NCBI GenBank assembly: GCA_965153455.1
Contig: OZ234502.1
Span: 3,637,267 to 3,701,266 of the forward strand
DNA from: Sphagnum compactum
Lineage: Eukaryota; Bryophyta; Sphagnopsida; Sphagnales
Reading direction: 5' to 3'
DNA length: 64,000 nucleotides
The notes beneath the pieces are model-generated. The model made no database searches. It saw nothing but the letters and a program-made list of their open reading frames with translations, and had not been told where the DNA came from. The position numbers and the translations under genes were made by a program. This document shows positions 43,816 through 55,199 of the stretch, piece by piece. The number at the start of each line of letters is the position of its first letter. The stretch's first letter is position 1.

Positions 43816-45785
43816 CTATGAAGTTTCTAATCCGAACATGTTTATCAACTTATGATGTCGTTCTTTAGATAATGCCTTAGTAAGGACATCCGCCACCATG
43901 TGTTCGGTTGTACAATATTCAAATCGAACTTCTCCATTTTCAACTCGTTCTCGAACAAAATGATGTTGTACATCAATGTGTTTTGTTCGTGCATGGTGAG
44001 TGGGATTCTTGGTCAATGATATCGCACCTTGATTGTCGCATCGAATCACCATCATTTTCTTCTCCTCCATGTATCCTAAATCCATCATCAATTTTGTTAT
44101 CCATATGGCTTCTTTTGTGGCTTGCGTGTTCGCCATGTATTCCGCCTCCGTGGTGGACAATGCTATTGTGGGTTGTCGTTTGCTACTCCAAGAAATCGCT
44201 CCACCTCCAATCATGAAAACAAACCCTGTGGTGGACCTCCTATCTTCAAGATCACCACCCCAATCCGCATCACAATATCCAAGAACTTCGTTGGATGGTG
44301 TTCCACCAAATTGTAATTTCATTTGTAATGTACCTTGCAAATATCGAAAGATTCGTTTGACGGCCATCCAATGCTCCATGTTAGGGTTCGCCATGTGTTG
44401 ACTCAACACGCTTGTTGGGTATGCCAAGTCAGGTCGTGTGCACAACATGGCATACATCAAAGACCCAACCGCTTGTTGATATGGGAATCCCTTTGATTCA
44501 TCATTTCCATTCACATTCCTTTGTAACTTCACCTTGGGATCCAATGGAACTCCAATGGGCTTACATTCTTCCATTCGAAACCGCTTCAATATTTCCTTGA
44601 GGTATTTGATTTGGTTGATGCGTAGGAGTCTTTCATCACGATTCCTTTCCACCTCCATCCCCAAAAAGAAATGCAACTCCCCGAGGTCCTTCATTTCAAA
44701 CTTTTGACTCAATTCCTCTTTGATTTGCAAAAGTTTGTTTTGATCGTTGCACACCAAAATGAGGTCGTCCACATAGACCACAATGAAAAACTTCACATCT
44801 CCCACTTGTGCAACGTACACACTAGGATCCGCCTCACTCTTGATAAATTCAATGCTTTTGAGAAACGCATCTAACTTTTGATTCCATGCCCTTGGAGATT
44901 GTTTCAAACCATACAAGGACTTGTGAAGCTTACACTCGAGATGTTCACCTCCTTGGTGCACGAACCCTTGAGGTTGCTCCATGTAAATCTCCTCTTCAAG
45001 CTCGCCATTGAGAAATGCGGTTTTCACGTCCATTTGATGGATCTCCATGTCTTCCAAGGCCGCCAATGCAAGAATACAACGAATAGATGTAAATTTTGCG
45101 ACCGGCGCAAAAGTTTCGTTGTAATCCACTCCGTAGGTTTGGGTAAAACCTCTAGCTATTAATCTAGCCTTGTAGCGTTCCACTTCCCCATTTGCGCCTT
45201 GTTTGATTTTGAACACCCATTTGCAAGAAATGGGTTTCCTAGCAGCGGGAAGTGGTACCAAAGTCCATGTGTTGTTTGTCATGAGGGAATCATATTCTTC
45301 TCACATCGCACACTCCCACTCCTTGGAATTTTCACATGTCAATGCTTCTTCAATATTTTGGGGCTCCTCCAAAAATGCAACGGTGGCGCGCTCCACCTCT
45401 TTGGTAGCAATCCACCAATCCCAAGGCCATTCCCTTCGTTGCCTTTGAGGTCTTTCCCTCGCAATATCTTGTGAAGGTTCACAAGATGGGTTATCATTGG
45501 AAACAACAAATTCCTCTTCCGATGAAGAACTTGGTGTGGATTCACTTTGCACACCTTCCATTCTTGTTTCACTCAAAGGTCTATCTTGACTAAAGGCCAA
45601 TGGTTCTTCTCCCTCAACTACTTCATGCACAACTACATTTTCTTCTTTCTCAAGATGAGGTACACCACCTATTTCCTTTGACCCTTTAATGAACACAACA
45701 TCTCTACTTTTGATGATTCTCTTGGTTTTCACACACATCAAGCGATACGCTTTGGTGCCTTCGTAATATCCTTGTGCAAGAATCA
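43816..45785 (-). pseudogene. element D reverse transcriptase-RNase H region
   Basis: Reading down from 45785, GYYEGTKAYRLMC begins in the integrase tail and runs to CENSKEWECAM, where one stop (45301-45303) replaces the expected Gln. The same frame then stays open for 488 codons (45282-43816). The reverse transcriptase shows KWVFKIKQGANGEV, MDVKTAFLNGELEEEIYMEQ, LYGLKQSPRAWN and YVDDLILV. RNase H shows [18 protein letters not shown] and the family end [18 protein letters not shown]. This is the best-preserved family-1 polymerase in the window. Confidence 0.92.
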
Positions 45786-46331
45786 CACTTGAAAAACTTA
45801 CAACACCTTGAAGAAATCTCTTCCACACCTCTCACTCACTTGTAAGACTATTCTCTTTGCAACCTTGCAAACTAAAAGCCTTCCCTCAAAAGGATTCTCC
45901 CTTTCTATGTTGTACAAGCAAACACTTTCAAAAAACTTAAACGAAACAAGTTTCCTAAAAACCTTTACAAGAAACTTGAAAAACTTCTCTTACACCTCAA
46001 ACTTCAATGTTGGAAACCTCAAAAACTTGAAGAACTCTCTTTCACACTTTTGAACTTAAAACTTGAAACTTAAAGACTTGAAGAACACTTTTCCACACTT
46101 AAGAACTTACAACACTTTGAAGAAGTCTCTTCCACACCTCCCACTCACTTGGAAAAGTTGCAAACTCCTTGTATGCCACCACTTGGAAATGAACTCTCTC
46201 TCCCTTTGCAAACTAAGAACCTTGTCTCAAAAGGATTCTCTCCTTTTTCCTATGCAATACAAGCTCAAACCTTTCACTACTTCTTGTTCTAACACAATGT
46301 CCTTTCTCTTGATTGGTGTGCGCACATAACC
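45786..46331 (-). other. leader and degenerate primer-binding site of the internal D segment
   Basis: Minus-strand leader following the internal LTR. The site at 46331-46316 reads GGTTATGTGCGCACAC, two changes from the family sequence, and so is probably useless. The leader is joined near 45785 to integrase sequence through a short ILAQG stretch that comes from elsewhere in the integrase. Confidence 0.6.
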
Positions 46332-46821
46332 TATTGGAAACAACTTGAAAACAAGCAAGAAATGCAACACTCAAGGTTCATGAAATGGAACAATTGTATT
46401 AACTAAAAGAAGATTACAAAGGTTGTATGTTTCAAATGCTACAATCATAAAACTATGGCTTGCAACAACTAACAAAGCTTGAAGGTTCTATGTGCACTCA
46501 ACAAGCATGAAAGGAAAGAATGAAAGACAATTCAAAACCATTCCATTATATACTATCTCCTAACCCTGAAATAGCCGCCACTTAACCCTGACCTAGCCGC
46601 CACCAAACCCTAACCCTAGCCGCCGCCTAACCCTAGCTGCCACCAAACCCTAAACCTAGCCGCCGCCTAACCCTAACCCTAGCCGCCGCCAAACCCTAAG
46701 TAGTCTCAGCTTCTAAACCCTAACCTAACAACTACAAGGATGTGTATACTATTCATCCTTTTGATGAATGTTTAACACATTCATCAACATTGGGAATTAG
46801 AAACGAATAGTATTTCTAACA
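46332..46821 (-). repeat. internal (third) LTR of element D
   Basis: TGTTAGAAATACTATTCG at 46821 down to TTTCCAATA at 46332. It is directly preceded by GAGCGCGC of the integrase-tail coding sequence rather than by a polypurine tract, so it is not in a normal 3' position. It carries GCC-box and telo-box repeats like the outer LTRs. Confidence 0.88.
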
Positions 46822-49164
46822 GCGCGCTCCCCTCCTTGGTAGCAATCCACCAATCCCAAGGCCATTCCCTTCGTTGCCTTTGAGGTCTTTCCTTCGCAAT
46901 ATCTTGTGAAGGTTCACAAGATGGGTTATCATTGGAAACAACAAATTCTTCTTCCGATGAAGAACTTGGCGTGGATTCACTTTGCACACCTTCCCTTCTT
47001 GTTTCATTCAAAGGTGTATCTTGACTAAAGGTTAATGGTTCTTCTCCTTCAACTTCTTCATGCACAACTACATTTTCTTCTTTCTCAAGATGAGGTACAC
47101 CACCTATTTCCTTTGACCCTTCAATGAACACGACATCTCTACTTTTGATGATTCTCTTGGTTTTCACACACATCAAGCGATACGCTTTGGTGCCTTCGTA
47201 ATATCCTAAAAACACACAAGGCATGGACTTGGACTCTAATTTGGTCCTCTTCTCATCGGGGACATGTGCAAAGGCTTTCAACCAAAAACTCTCAAATGAG
47301 ACACATCGGGTTTCCTACCACTCCACGCTTCTTGAGGGGTCTTGGAATCAAGAGCCTTGGTTGGACATCGATTTTTGATGTACACCGCCGTGTTCACCGC
47401 TTCGCCCCAAAATTCAAGTTCCAACCCTTGTGCAAGAATCATGCTTCTTGCACATTCCATGATGGTTCTATTGGCACGTTCCGCAACACCGTTTTGTTGT
47501 GGGGAATAGGGCGCACTTGTTTGTCGTTGAATTCCACATTCCGCAAGAAATGCGTCAAATTTCTTAGACACAAATTCTCCTCCGTTGTCGGAACGTAGCA
47601 CTTTGATTTTGTGACCAATTTCGTTCTCCACCAAGGCCTTCTATTGTTTGAACTTTTCAAACGCTTCTCCTTTGGCTTTCAAAAGATAGACATGAGTTTT
47701 CCTTGAGAAATCGTCAATGAAAGTGAGAAAGTATCGCGCTCCACCATGCGATGTAGTCTTCATTGGCCCGCACACATCGGTGTGCACAATCTCCAAAAGT
47801 TGTGAAGCCCTCGTTGCTCCGTCCTTGGGAAATGATGTTCTTTGATGTTTGCCTTTGACGCATCCTTCACAAATGTGATGCAACGGCACTTCTTTCAAAT
47901 TCATGCCATCCACCATGGCATCTAACTCCTTAAGGCTTGCCATGTTGAGATGGCCAAGTCTTTCATGCCAAAGCATCGCACTTTCCTCCAAAGAATTTGC
48001 AATGTGTGCCATGTCCCTACGCACCTTCACATTAAGAAGGTACAAGTTCTTGTCCCTTCGTGCTTGCGCCACAACAACTCCTCGAGCATCGTTGACCTTA
48101 CAACCATCCTTGTCAAACTCCACTTTGAAACCTTCCGAAATGAGTTTACTCACCGAAATGAGATTATTCTTCATTTTTGGAACATGAAGAACTTGGGTGA
48201 TGGTTGTGTGCGTCAATTTGCCTCCCACTTGCATTGTGGCTTTGATGCTCCCCTTGCCAATGGCCTCCAAAACGGTGTCATCACCCATGAACACCCTCCT
48301 TGGGGAAATGCGCTCGTACGTGGTAAACCATCCTTGTTCGAATGTCATGTGTTGCGTTGCCCCGGAATCGACAATCCAATCATACGTGGTATGATCACTG
48401 GCGTTCAATGCCGCAACAAACATTTGCTCGTGATCTTCACAAGCTTGATTAACTTTTTCTTTTTCATCATTTTTCTTCTTCAAACAATTTCTCACAAAAT
48501 GTCCGGGTTTCTTACAATAGAAGCAAAGCTTCTCGTTTGACTTGTGAGTTTTGTTCACTAATGCGGTAGTCTCGGAATTCTCACATTCTTTTCTTTTGGA
48601 CACTTCGTGAAGCAACCTTGCTACAACGAATTGAAGGTCTACATCTTTCGTGGACATGGACTCCAAGCTTGTGACTAAGTTATCAAAGGATGGAGGAAGG
48701 CTCATGAGGAGTACCATGTAAACATCTTCATTCGTAATGTTCACCTCGATAGAACGTAGTTGGTCCGCAAGGGCTTTCACCATGTTGATGTGCACAAGCA
48801 TGTCATCTCCTTCTTGCATTTTGATGGTGAAGAATCTCCTTCGAAGGAACAACTTGTTGCCAATGGTCTTAGCTTCATGCACACCACAAAGAGCCTCCCA
48901 CGCACTTCTCACATTGTCACAATATTGAATGTGTGCAAGTTGGGCATCCGTGAGATGTTCGCAAAGCAATGCAAAAGCCTTGGTCTCTTTTTCGTTGTAA
49001 TCGGCCCTTGCAACTTCTTCACTTGGCAAGGTGGCACTCCCATCAACAAATTTCCAAAGCCCATGTTTGGAAAGCATCATGCGCATTTTGAACTTCCAAA
49101 GGTGAAAGTTGCCACCATCAAACTTCTCCATGACTTTCAAGGACTCCATTTGAAAAGAAGACAT
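46822..49164 (-). pseudogene. element D gag-protease-integrase region
   Basis: ATG at 49164 (MSSFQMESLKVM) opens Gag with KFDGGNFHLWKFKM. It contains the zinc knuckle CFYCKKPGHFVRNC, the protease DSGATQHM, the integrase zinc domain LWHERLGHLN..CEGC, and the integrase core HTDVCGPM, SDNGGEF and NGVAERANR. A Tyr-to-stop change lies at 47643-47641 and a one-base loss near 47278. The frame then continues to ATKEGSAL, where the internal LTR cuts it. The tail from GYYEGTK to the KEVERA region is present again at 45785-45370. Confidence 0.92.
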
Positions 49165-49950
49165 TTTGAACACAAATGCTACAACAAACACTCTCAAACT
49201 TGAAAGTTGAAGTTTTCAACAACTAAAAGAACTATCTTCCAAACACTTTCACTTTGAAACTTGATACTTTAAAAAACAAGTTTTTCACACTTGAAAAACT
49301 TACAACACCTTGAAGAAATCTCTTCCACACCTCCCACTCACTTGGAAAGACTATTACTCTCTTTGCGACCTTGCAAACTAAAAGCCTTCCCTCAAAAGGA
49401 TTCTCCCTTTCTATGTTGTACAAGCAAACACTTTCAAAAACTTAAAAAACAAGTTTTCCTAAAACCTTTACAAGAAACTTGAAAAAACTTCTCTTACACC
49501 TCAAACTTCAATGTTGAAACGTTCAACAACTCGAAGAACTCTCTTCCACACACTTTCTCAAACTTCAACGTTGAAAACCTCAAAAACTTGAAGAACTCTC
49601 TTTCACACTTTTGAACTTAAAACTTGAAACTTAAAGACTTGAAGAACACTCTTCCACACTTAAGAACTTACAACACTTTGAAGAAGTCTCTTCCACACCT
49701 CCCACTCACTTGGAATAGTTGCAACCTCCTTGTATGCCACCACTTGGAAATGAACTCCCACTCACTTGGAAAAGTTGCAAGCTCCTTGTATGCCACCACT
49801 TGGAAATGAACTCCCACTCACTTTGCAAACTAAGAACCTTGTCTCAAAAAGGATTCTCTCCTTTTTTTTATGCAATACAAGCTCAAAACCTTTCACTACT
49901 TCTTGTTCTAACACAATGTCCTTTCTCTTGCTTGGTGTGGGCCCATAACC
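49165..49950 (-). other. leader and primer-binding site of element D
   Basis: GGTTATGGGCCCACACC at 49950-49934 on the minus strand, then a non-coding leader. The leader holds repeats such as GAGAGTTCTTCGAGTTGTTG and a short tandem duplication near 49716-49815 (CACTTGGAA..GTTGCAA..CTCCTTGTATG, repeated). Confidence 0.7.
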
Positions 49951-50394
49951 TATTGGAAACAACTTGAATACAAGCAAGAAATGAAAGCTTCAAGATTCAT
50001 GAAATGGAACAATTGTATTAACTAACAAGAAGATTACAAAGGTTGTATGCTTCAAATGCTACAATCACAAAACTATGGCTTGCAACAACTAACAAAGCTT
50101 GAAGGTTCTATGTGCACTAGAAAACCATGAAAGGAAAGAATGAAAGACAACTCAAAACCACTCCATTATATACTATCTCCTAACCCTAAAGTAGCCGCCA
50201 CTTTACCCTAACCTAGCCGCCGCCTAACCCTAGCCGCCACCAAACCCTAACCTTAGGCGCCGCCAAACCCTAAGTAGTCTCCACTTCTAAACCCTAACCT
50301 AACTACTACAAGGATGTGAATACTATTCATCCTTTTGATGAATGTTTAACACATTCATCAAGATTGGGAATTAGAAACGAATAATATTCTAACA
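49951..50394 (-). repeat. 5' LTR of element D
   Basis: TGTTAGAATATTATTCG at 50394 to TTTCCAATA at 49951. Very close to the 3' LTR at 43340-43807 except for a short deletion in the GCC-box/telo-box array and scattered changes. Confidence 0.9.
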
Positions 50395-50399
50395 GTTTC

Positions 50400-51193
50400 C
50401 AAGGTTCATAGCACTCACCATGTTTTGGAGCGCATGCACACCTTTGACGTTCAAATGACCAAGGCGGCGATGCCAAAGCTCCAATGCACCATCAATTGTT
50501 GAAGTTTTGGCCACGTTGGCCACATGCACCTCACACACCTTGGTGAAGGTCACTTGATACAAGTTGCCTTCGCGTAGCGCTATTGCAATCACCTCTCCAT
50601 CAAATGCCCTCACAATGCACTCAATCATGTTGAATTGCACTTTGCACCCACTTGACAAGATTTTGCTCACTGAAAGCGAGTTGGCATGCAATTTTGGCAC
50701 ATGGAGCACGTCCTTGATTCTAATCTTCTTGGTTCGCCCTTTCACCATCACTTCCACAAGGATGGACCCCATTCCAATTTCCTCAACAATGGTATCATCA
50801 CCCATATGCACGTTGCGTGTTGGAATTACCTCATACGTGTCGAATGCGGCTCTATGAAAGGTCATATGCTTGGTGGCTCCCGAGTCCATGATCCACTTGC
50901 ATATGGCCTTGCAATGGTCTCCATCCTTTGTTGCAAAGGAATAGTCATCATCGTCCTCGGCTTTGTTGGCATTCTCCTTCTCCTTGTTGTTGTTCTTGGC
51001 CTTGAAGCAAAATCGTGCAATGTGGCCCGATTTGCAACAATAGTAGCATGTCTTGGTGTCTTTGCGTGTAGATGTGGTCCCTCCTCTTCCTTGCGTTGAC
51101 ACCATCGTCGCATCGTCACCTTGCGGCTCCTTCTCCCTCCTCTTGGACACTTCATGCATCAATCGTGCGGTCACAAACTCCATGGTGAGGTCT
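50400..51193 (-). pseudogene. copia family-2 element E, gag-protease part
   Basis: Minus-strand open frame from TMEFVTARLMHEVSK through the zinc knuckle CYYCCKSGHIARFC and the protease DSGATKHM to LWHRRLGHLN and AMNLGN, where element D was inserted. At 51193 it is truncated against AT-rich DNA, so N-terminal Gag and the 5' LTR are missing. With the part at 42062-43334 it makes one element cut at both ends. Confidence 0.88.
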
Positions 51194-52510
51194 TAAAAAA
51201 ATGAAGATAGACAAAATAAGAATAGAAAAAATTAAAACATGAAACAAACATAAACAAAAAAGTAAAACACAAAAACTATAAAAAAGGAATGGAAACAAAT
51301 GAACAAGGAAAGGGAAATACAGTAAAATCATTTTTTTTAAATTACAAAAAAGAAGAAACCAAATAAAGAGTAGGAAATAAGAAAAAATAAAACTTATAAT
51401 AATGAAAAAAAACCCTACTTGAAAAAGAATGAGGTGTGTCTTCTTTCTCCAAACTTCAAACTTGCATCCAAATAAATAAAAATACAAAAGTGAAAAAGAA
51501 ACACTTTATTTTAATTTACAAAATAATAATAAAAACAGAAAACACATAAAAATAAAAAAATAAAAAAGATAAAAGTTTTTTTAAAAAACTAAAACATGAA
51601 CCAAACATTGTTGAAATAACACACCTGTGCATTAGGCACGGGGTTCAAACTAGTAGAAGATAATATATATATAACGTGTTTTTCAAGTATATATGTATTG
51701 AGTGAAGTTGGGGTTTAGATAGAGCTTCTTATTCTGAGATATTCTTTGGGTAAGATGTATGGTGATGGTGCTGTTCGAAAGCGACATTTTGTTCTAAGAC
51801 ACTCTGACTTCTCTCACAATGGTGTTCTTTCTTTCTATCCACTTGTGCTTGTTATGGCTGAAACAGTGGAATCTGCCACTTGCAAGTAACGTGTTTTTCA
51901 GGTATATATTTGATTGGCATTATGAATATACCACCACTTGTAACCCTTTCCATGGTTTGCATATTGTCTGGTTATGGTTGTTAAGGGGGGCAATAACATG
52001 TATTTTCATGTCTGGTTTCTGATGTGTGCTTTATTCACATGTCTACCCATCAGGACTATCAAGGCTAACTTTGGAACCAACTCATGCATTACATGGACTA
52101 TAAGGTGTATATGTGCCATGAGACCCTCACTTGTACTGGATAATTGTTGGAATAAAATAGATTATTTCCACATGTCAAACCCACATATTGTAATCTTGAG
52201 GGGATTAATTGGACCTTCTTGTTGAATACACATATACATTGTTTTGCTTCATCAAGTGATAAACTATTGTAAGTAAAATTGATATCTTCAATTGTCAATT
52301 GTCTTCTAAATGTTTGTGGAGCAAGCTACTAAAAGTTGGGGACAGATACACTATTTTAGGTGTGGCAAAATAAATTAAGTTATTTTTCACCTATATCCTA
52401 AACCTTATCCATGGGATTGTCATTTGTAGGCAGCCCTAATCCTAGACATGCCTACAAAAAATGTGTACCTAGCTTACCAAAAGACCATAGTTGGCATATT
52501 TTGGTTACAC
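51194..52510. other. AT-rich gene-free stretch
   Basis: 51194-51600 is strongly A-rich on the plus strand. The rest has only short unsupported frames. Part of 51600-52510 may be the body of the second CACTA element that ends at 52759. Confidence 0.5.
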
Positions 52511-52759
52511 ATGCAACTATGAGTATATGCATATCAAATATATACGATGATATATCAAATATATACGATGATATATCACAAAAATCATCCAAAGGTTGGG
52601 ATGAAGGTGATCATAGTTGCACCATAGTTGCATACACACCCAAAAAGGGGGCAAAAATCCATTGTAGTTGCATAAAAAACCAAAGATAGTTGCATGCGAC
52701 CGGCAGTTGCATCCCAGTTGCAAACATGGTGGTTGCATATGACAGAATTTCTAGTAGTG
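52511..52759. mobile_element. right end of a second CACTA-like element
   Basis: Ends TTTCTAGTAGTG at 52759, the mirror of a CACTACTAGAAA start, typical of CACTA elements. Just inside lie seven AGTTGCA heptamers (or the reverse, TGCAACT) between about 52513 and 52725, and one variant GTTGCA. A tandem duplication of 24 bp (ATATCAAATATATACGATG) lies at about 52534-52580. I did not find the matching left end, so extent and cargo are unknown. Confidence 0.5.
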
Positions 52760-52955
52760 GAAGAATTATGACTCGCAAATGGTTTTGAGATCCACTGTGT
52801 ATCGCAAGAGCATGGCACTGTATTCTTATTTTGGAAGCAGGGTTTATATTCATTTGGAGTCACTTTGGAAGGCAAAAAAAAAAATCTATATCAAAATTTC
52901 AAAATTTACAATGTAAAAGGGTTTGCAACCCTTGGGTATCTAACACACTAGCTGT

Positions 52956-54723
52956 CTATCTAAACTTCCTTCCCCTCTTGGATTTCTTCCTTGAATCTTT
53001 CTTCCTAGTGTTCTCTGGTGGAGGGGGAGGCTGCTCATCCTCCTCCCTCTCTTCATCGTCCCCCTGCCCCTCCTCCTCCTCCTCCTCGTCCTCGTCCCTA
53101 TCCTCTTTATCTTTGCCCCCTGCAGAACCTACATTTCGACTAGCAAATGAACTAGGTCCACTGTTAGTGGTAGCACTGGGAGCAGTGCTAGCGCCTCTCT
53201 CCTCCTCATCACTACTGCCCTGGGAGCTCTCACTCTCACCCTCAGATGCCTGCATTTCAACATGCAAAGCTTAGTCAACACCATAAATGAAAATCTTGAT
53301 TCAAATGAAAACAATCTCAACACAAACAGAAATTGAATCCCAACCAAACCCACTCACCAATAGTGCATCAACATGTTCAAAAAGATGCTCCTTGCCATGC
53401 TCCTGGCCCATTGTCATTTCTGCAGCTGTGATCTTCCTTTTGTACCTCTTGTACTATCCCCATAATACAACAGGTCAATAAAAACGCATAAAGAATTTAT
53501 TCAAGTCTCCGACCACTTTTGCGAAGCGCAGACCTTTGCATACTGAAACTTGCGAAGCAGTTTGCGAAACAAATCCCATCGTATCTTTGCGAAACAAACG
53601 CCATTTGACCTTTATTTGCGATGCAATTCGCATCGCAAAGGTATCGCAAACAGTCCTATTTAACTCCACAGAAACTCAACTTTATTCGAATCTTTGCAGG
53701 AAAGAAATGGAGGAGAGGGAGGGTACTTACAAATGCTGCTTTGAGGCCGGGAATGCCACCTTGCCCTAGCCTGTGGGTGGTGGGTGGAACCAGTTTCACT
53801 CGCTCTGCAGCCTTGAGGAACTTCAATGGTGGATCACCAACCTCGTCCACCACTGATTGGCATTCAGCAAGCTTCAGCTCCAGTGCCTTCAGGTCACGGT
53901 CAGACCTCCCAAACTCTCTTGCCTTCGAAGCCTTGGCTAGCTGCTCTGTGATCTCCTTCAGCTACCTTGCTGCTTTCAGCTGCACCTCAGATTGGTAGAA
54001 GGCATTCCAGATGTCTTCTGAGAACTGAAGCGGCCTCTCCAAGTTCCTATACACATTCAGGTCTCTCAGGTGAGCACGAATCTTCATCCTATCATGGTAT
54101 CTTGCTTGAGACATTGAATTGGAAATCTTGTCTGCAATCCACTGTGAATCAAGCTCTCCTCCATTTCGAAATGCTCCCTTGACCTGATTTATCACTCTCT
54201 TCTGCTCTGCCTTTGAGAGGGTGCCCCACTCAACTCCTCGTGCAAAGTTGGTGGAGACAATGTGCCTAATGGTGCTCTTGGCCCCAGTGTATGCCAGCTC
54301 GGTTGGAATTCCCTCCTCTGCCAATGTTATCAGAGGGAACTTCTTCCTCTCCTCCTCCTTCTTCTTCAGGTCAAGCTTCTCCTTTCTGATGGCATCCCTC
54401 TCATCCTTCCTCCTTTTCTTCTCGAGAGTTCTAGGTGAGAGAGCTCCTGTTGTTGCTCCTTCATCTCTCTTTCTCTTCTTCTCTACTGCCTTGGCTTTTG
54501 CAGCCTTCCTTGCCTCCTCCTCTCTTTGTGCTTCCCCAGCAGTCAGCCCTGCTTGCAATGCTTGACCTAAGATGGCTGTCAAGGATGCCAGCCCTTCAGG
54601 TGTCCTAGTATCGATTGTAAACAGCTCTGAAGCTCTCAAGTGATCAGTAACCATCTTCCTCAACCTTTCCTCATTGTTGTCACCTCCTCTAGACCCAGAA
54701 CCCCCTCCACCAGTCCCAGCCAT
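52956..54723 (-). pseudogene. TNPA-like CACTA accessory protein gene (3 exons, one stop)
   Basis: Exons on the minus strand: 54723-53731, 53453-53358 and 53249-52956. All introns are GT-AG with phase 0, 460 codons in total. ATG at 54723 (MAGTGGGG) is preferred; an in-frame ATG at 54801 would add 26 residues. After a Gly-rich start come an Ala/Lys/Glu-rich coiled coil, then a region (VEWGTLSKAEQKRVINQVK, W, and a YHDRMKI box) resembling the DNA-binding plant transposase (Ptta/En/Spm) family. The tail is acidic, with a long Glu/Asp run and a final KKDSRKKSKRGRKFR. One in-frame TAG (53964-53962) interrupts exon 1 at AAR-stop-LKEI. It probably binds the TTGCGA arrays; the function is inferred. 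Confidence 0.68.
53517..53655. promoter_or_regulatory. TTGCGA cluster in intron 1 of the TNPA-like gene
   Basis: Seven TTGCGA/TCGCAA hexamers in about 140 bp, including the head-to-head pair TTTGCGATGCAATTCGCATC. Same motif as in the CACTA subterminal DNA. Lying inside the intron, it could allow feedback on transcription or splicing. Confidence 0.6.
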
Positions 54724-54879
54724 TGCAATCCGCAACCTCCTCTCTGCCCAAGCTTTCCTTTGACACTTTTCGAGTAATGCCGAGAATGAATTCAAATTCA
54801 CTCGCCGTCCTACTCTAGTCTAGACCCCCATAAAGATTACACTACACCTTCAAGGGATTCCGTTCCAGCTTAAGGACTT

Positions 54880-55160
54880 TCGGCAATTCAAGTCTTGCGA
54901 TGTAATCCGCATCGCAACTTGCGATACGCTATTTATCGCAAAGGAGTTTGGGTTTCAAAAATGACTAACGGACGCATTTCCGAAGGCCGTGCAATGCTGT
55001 TAGTTTCGCAAAGTTAGAGAGTTGCGAAGTCTGGGGCTTCGCTAATGTAGGAGGAAGTTAAAGGGTTTAGGGCTTTGGTTTAAGTAACGTATGCAGATGC
55101 CAAGAGGGATGCGATGGTGGGGGTTCGCAATGGGTTTGCAAAGTTTTAATTTATTCAGGT
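54880..55160. promoter_or_regulatory. divergent promoter region with TTGCGA cluster
   Basis: Between the minus-strand TNPA-like gene and the plus-strand SET/Tnp2 genes. It holds about seven TTGCGA/TCGCAA hexamers (four packed into 54896-54943) plus related GCGATG and TTCGCTAA forms. In En/Spm the TNPA sites overlap the promoter and mediate repression and activation, so the same protein may control both genes here. No clear TATA box seen. Confidence 0.55.
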
Positions 55161-55199
55161 TTTAACATTTTGTTGTTTTTTTTGCATATGCCAAAGGGT

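Larger units (their letters stand above)
43335..50399 (-). mobile_element. copia element D, nested insertion with 5-bp target duplication and a third internal LTR
   Basis: D (43340-50394) is inserted in E between MNLGN and MPCP. The host sequence GTTTC flanks both sides (43335-43339 and 50395-50399), a clean 5-bp target duplication. On the minus strand the order is LTR, primer-binding site, leader, gag-protease-integrase, LTR, degenerate primer-binding site, leader, end of integrase-reverse transcriptase-RNase H, LTR. The outer LTRs share a variant (AAAGCTTCAAGATTCATG) that the inner LTR lacks, so they are a true pair and the inner one came from another copy. Confidence 0.88.

Noticed and set aside
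52831-53274. Plus-strand Ser-rich frame
   Set aside because: It is the reverse of the acidic Glu/Asp tail of the TNPA-like gene, which has supporting splice sites on the minus strand.
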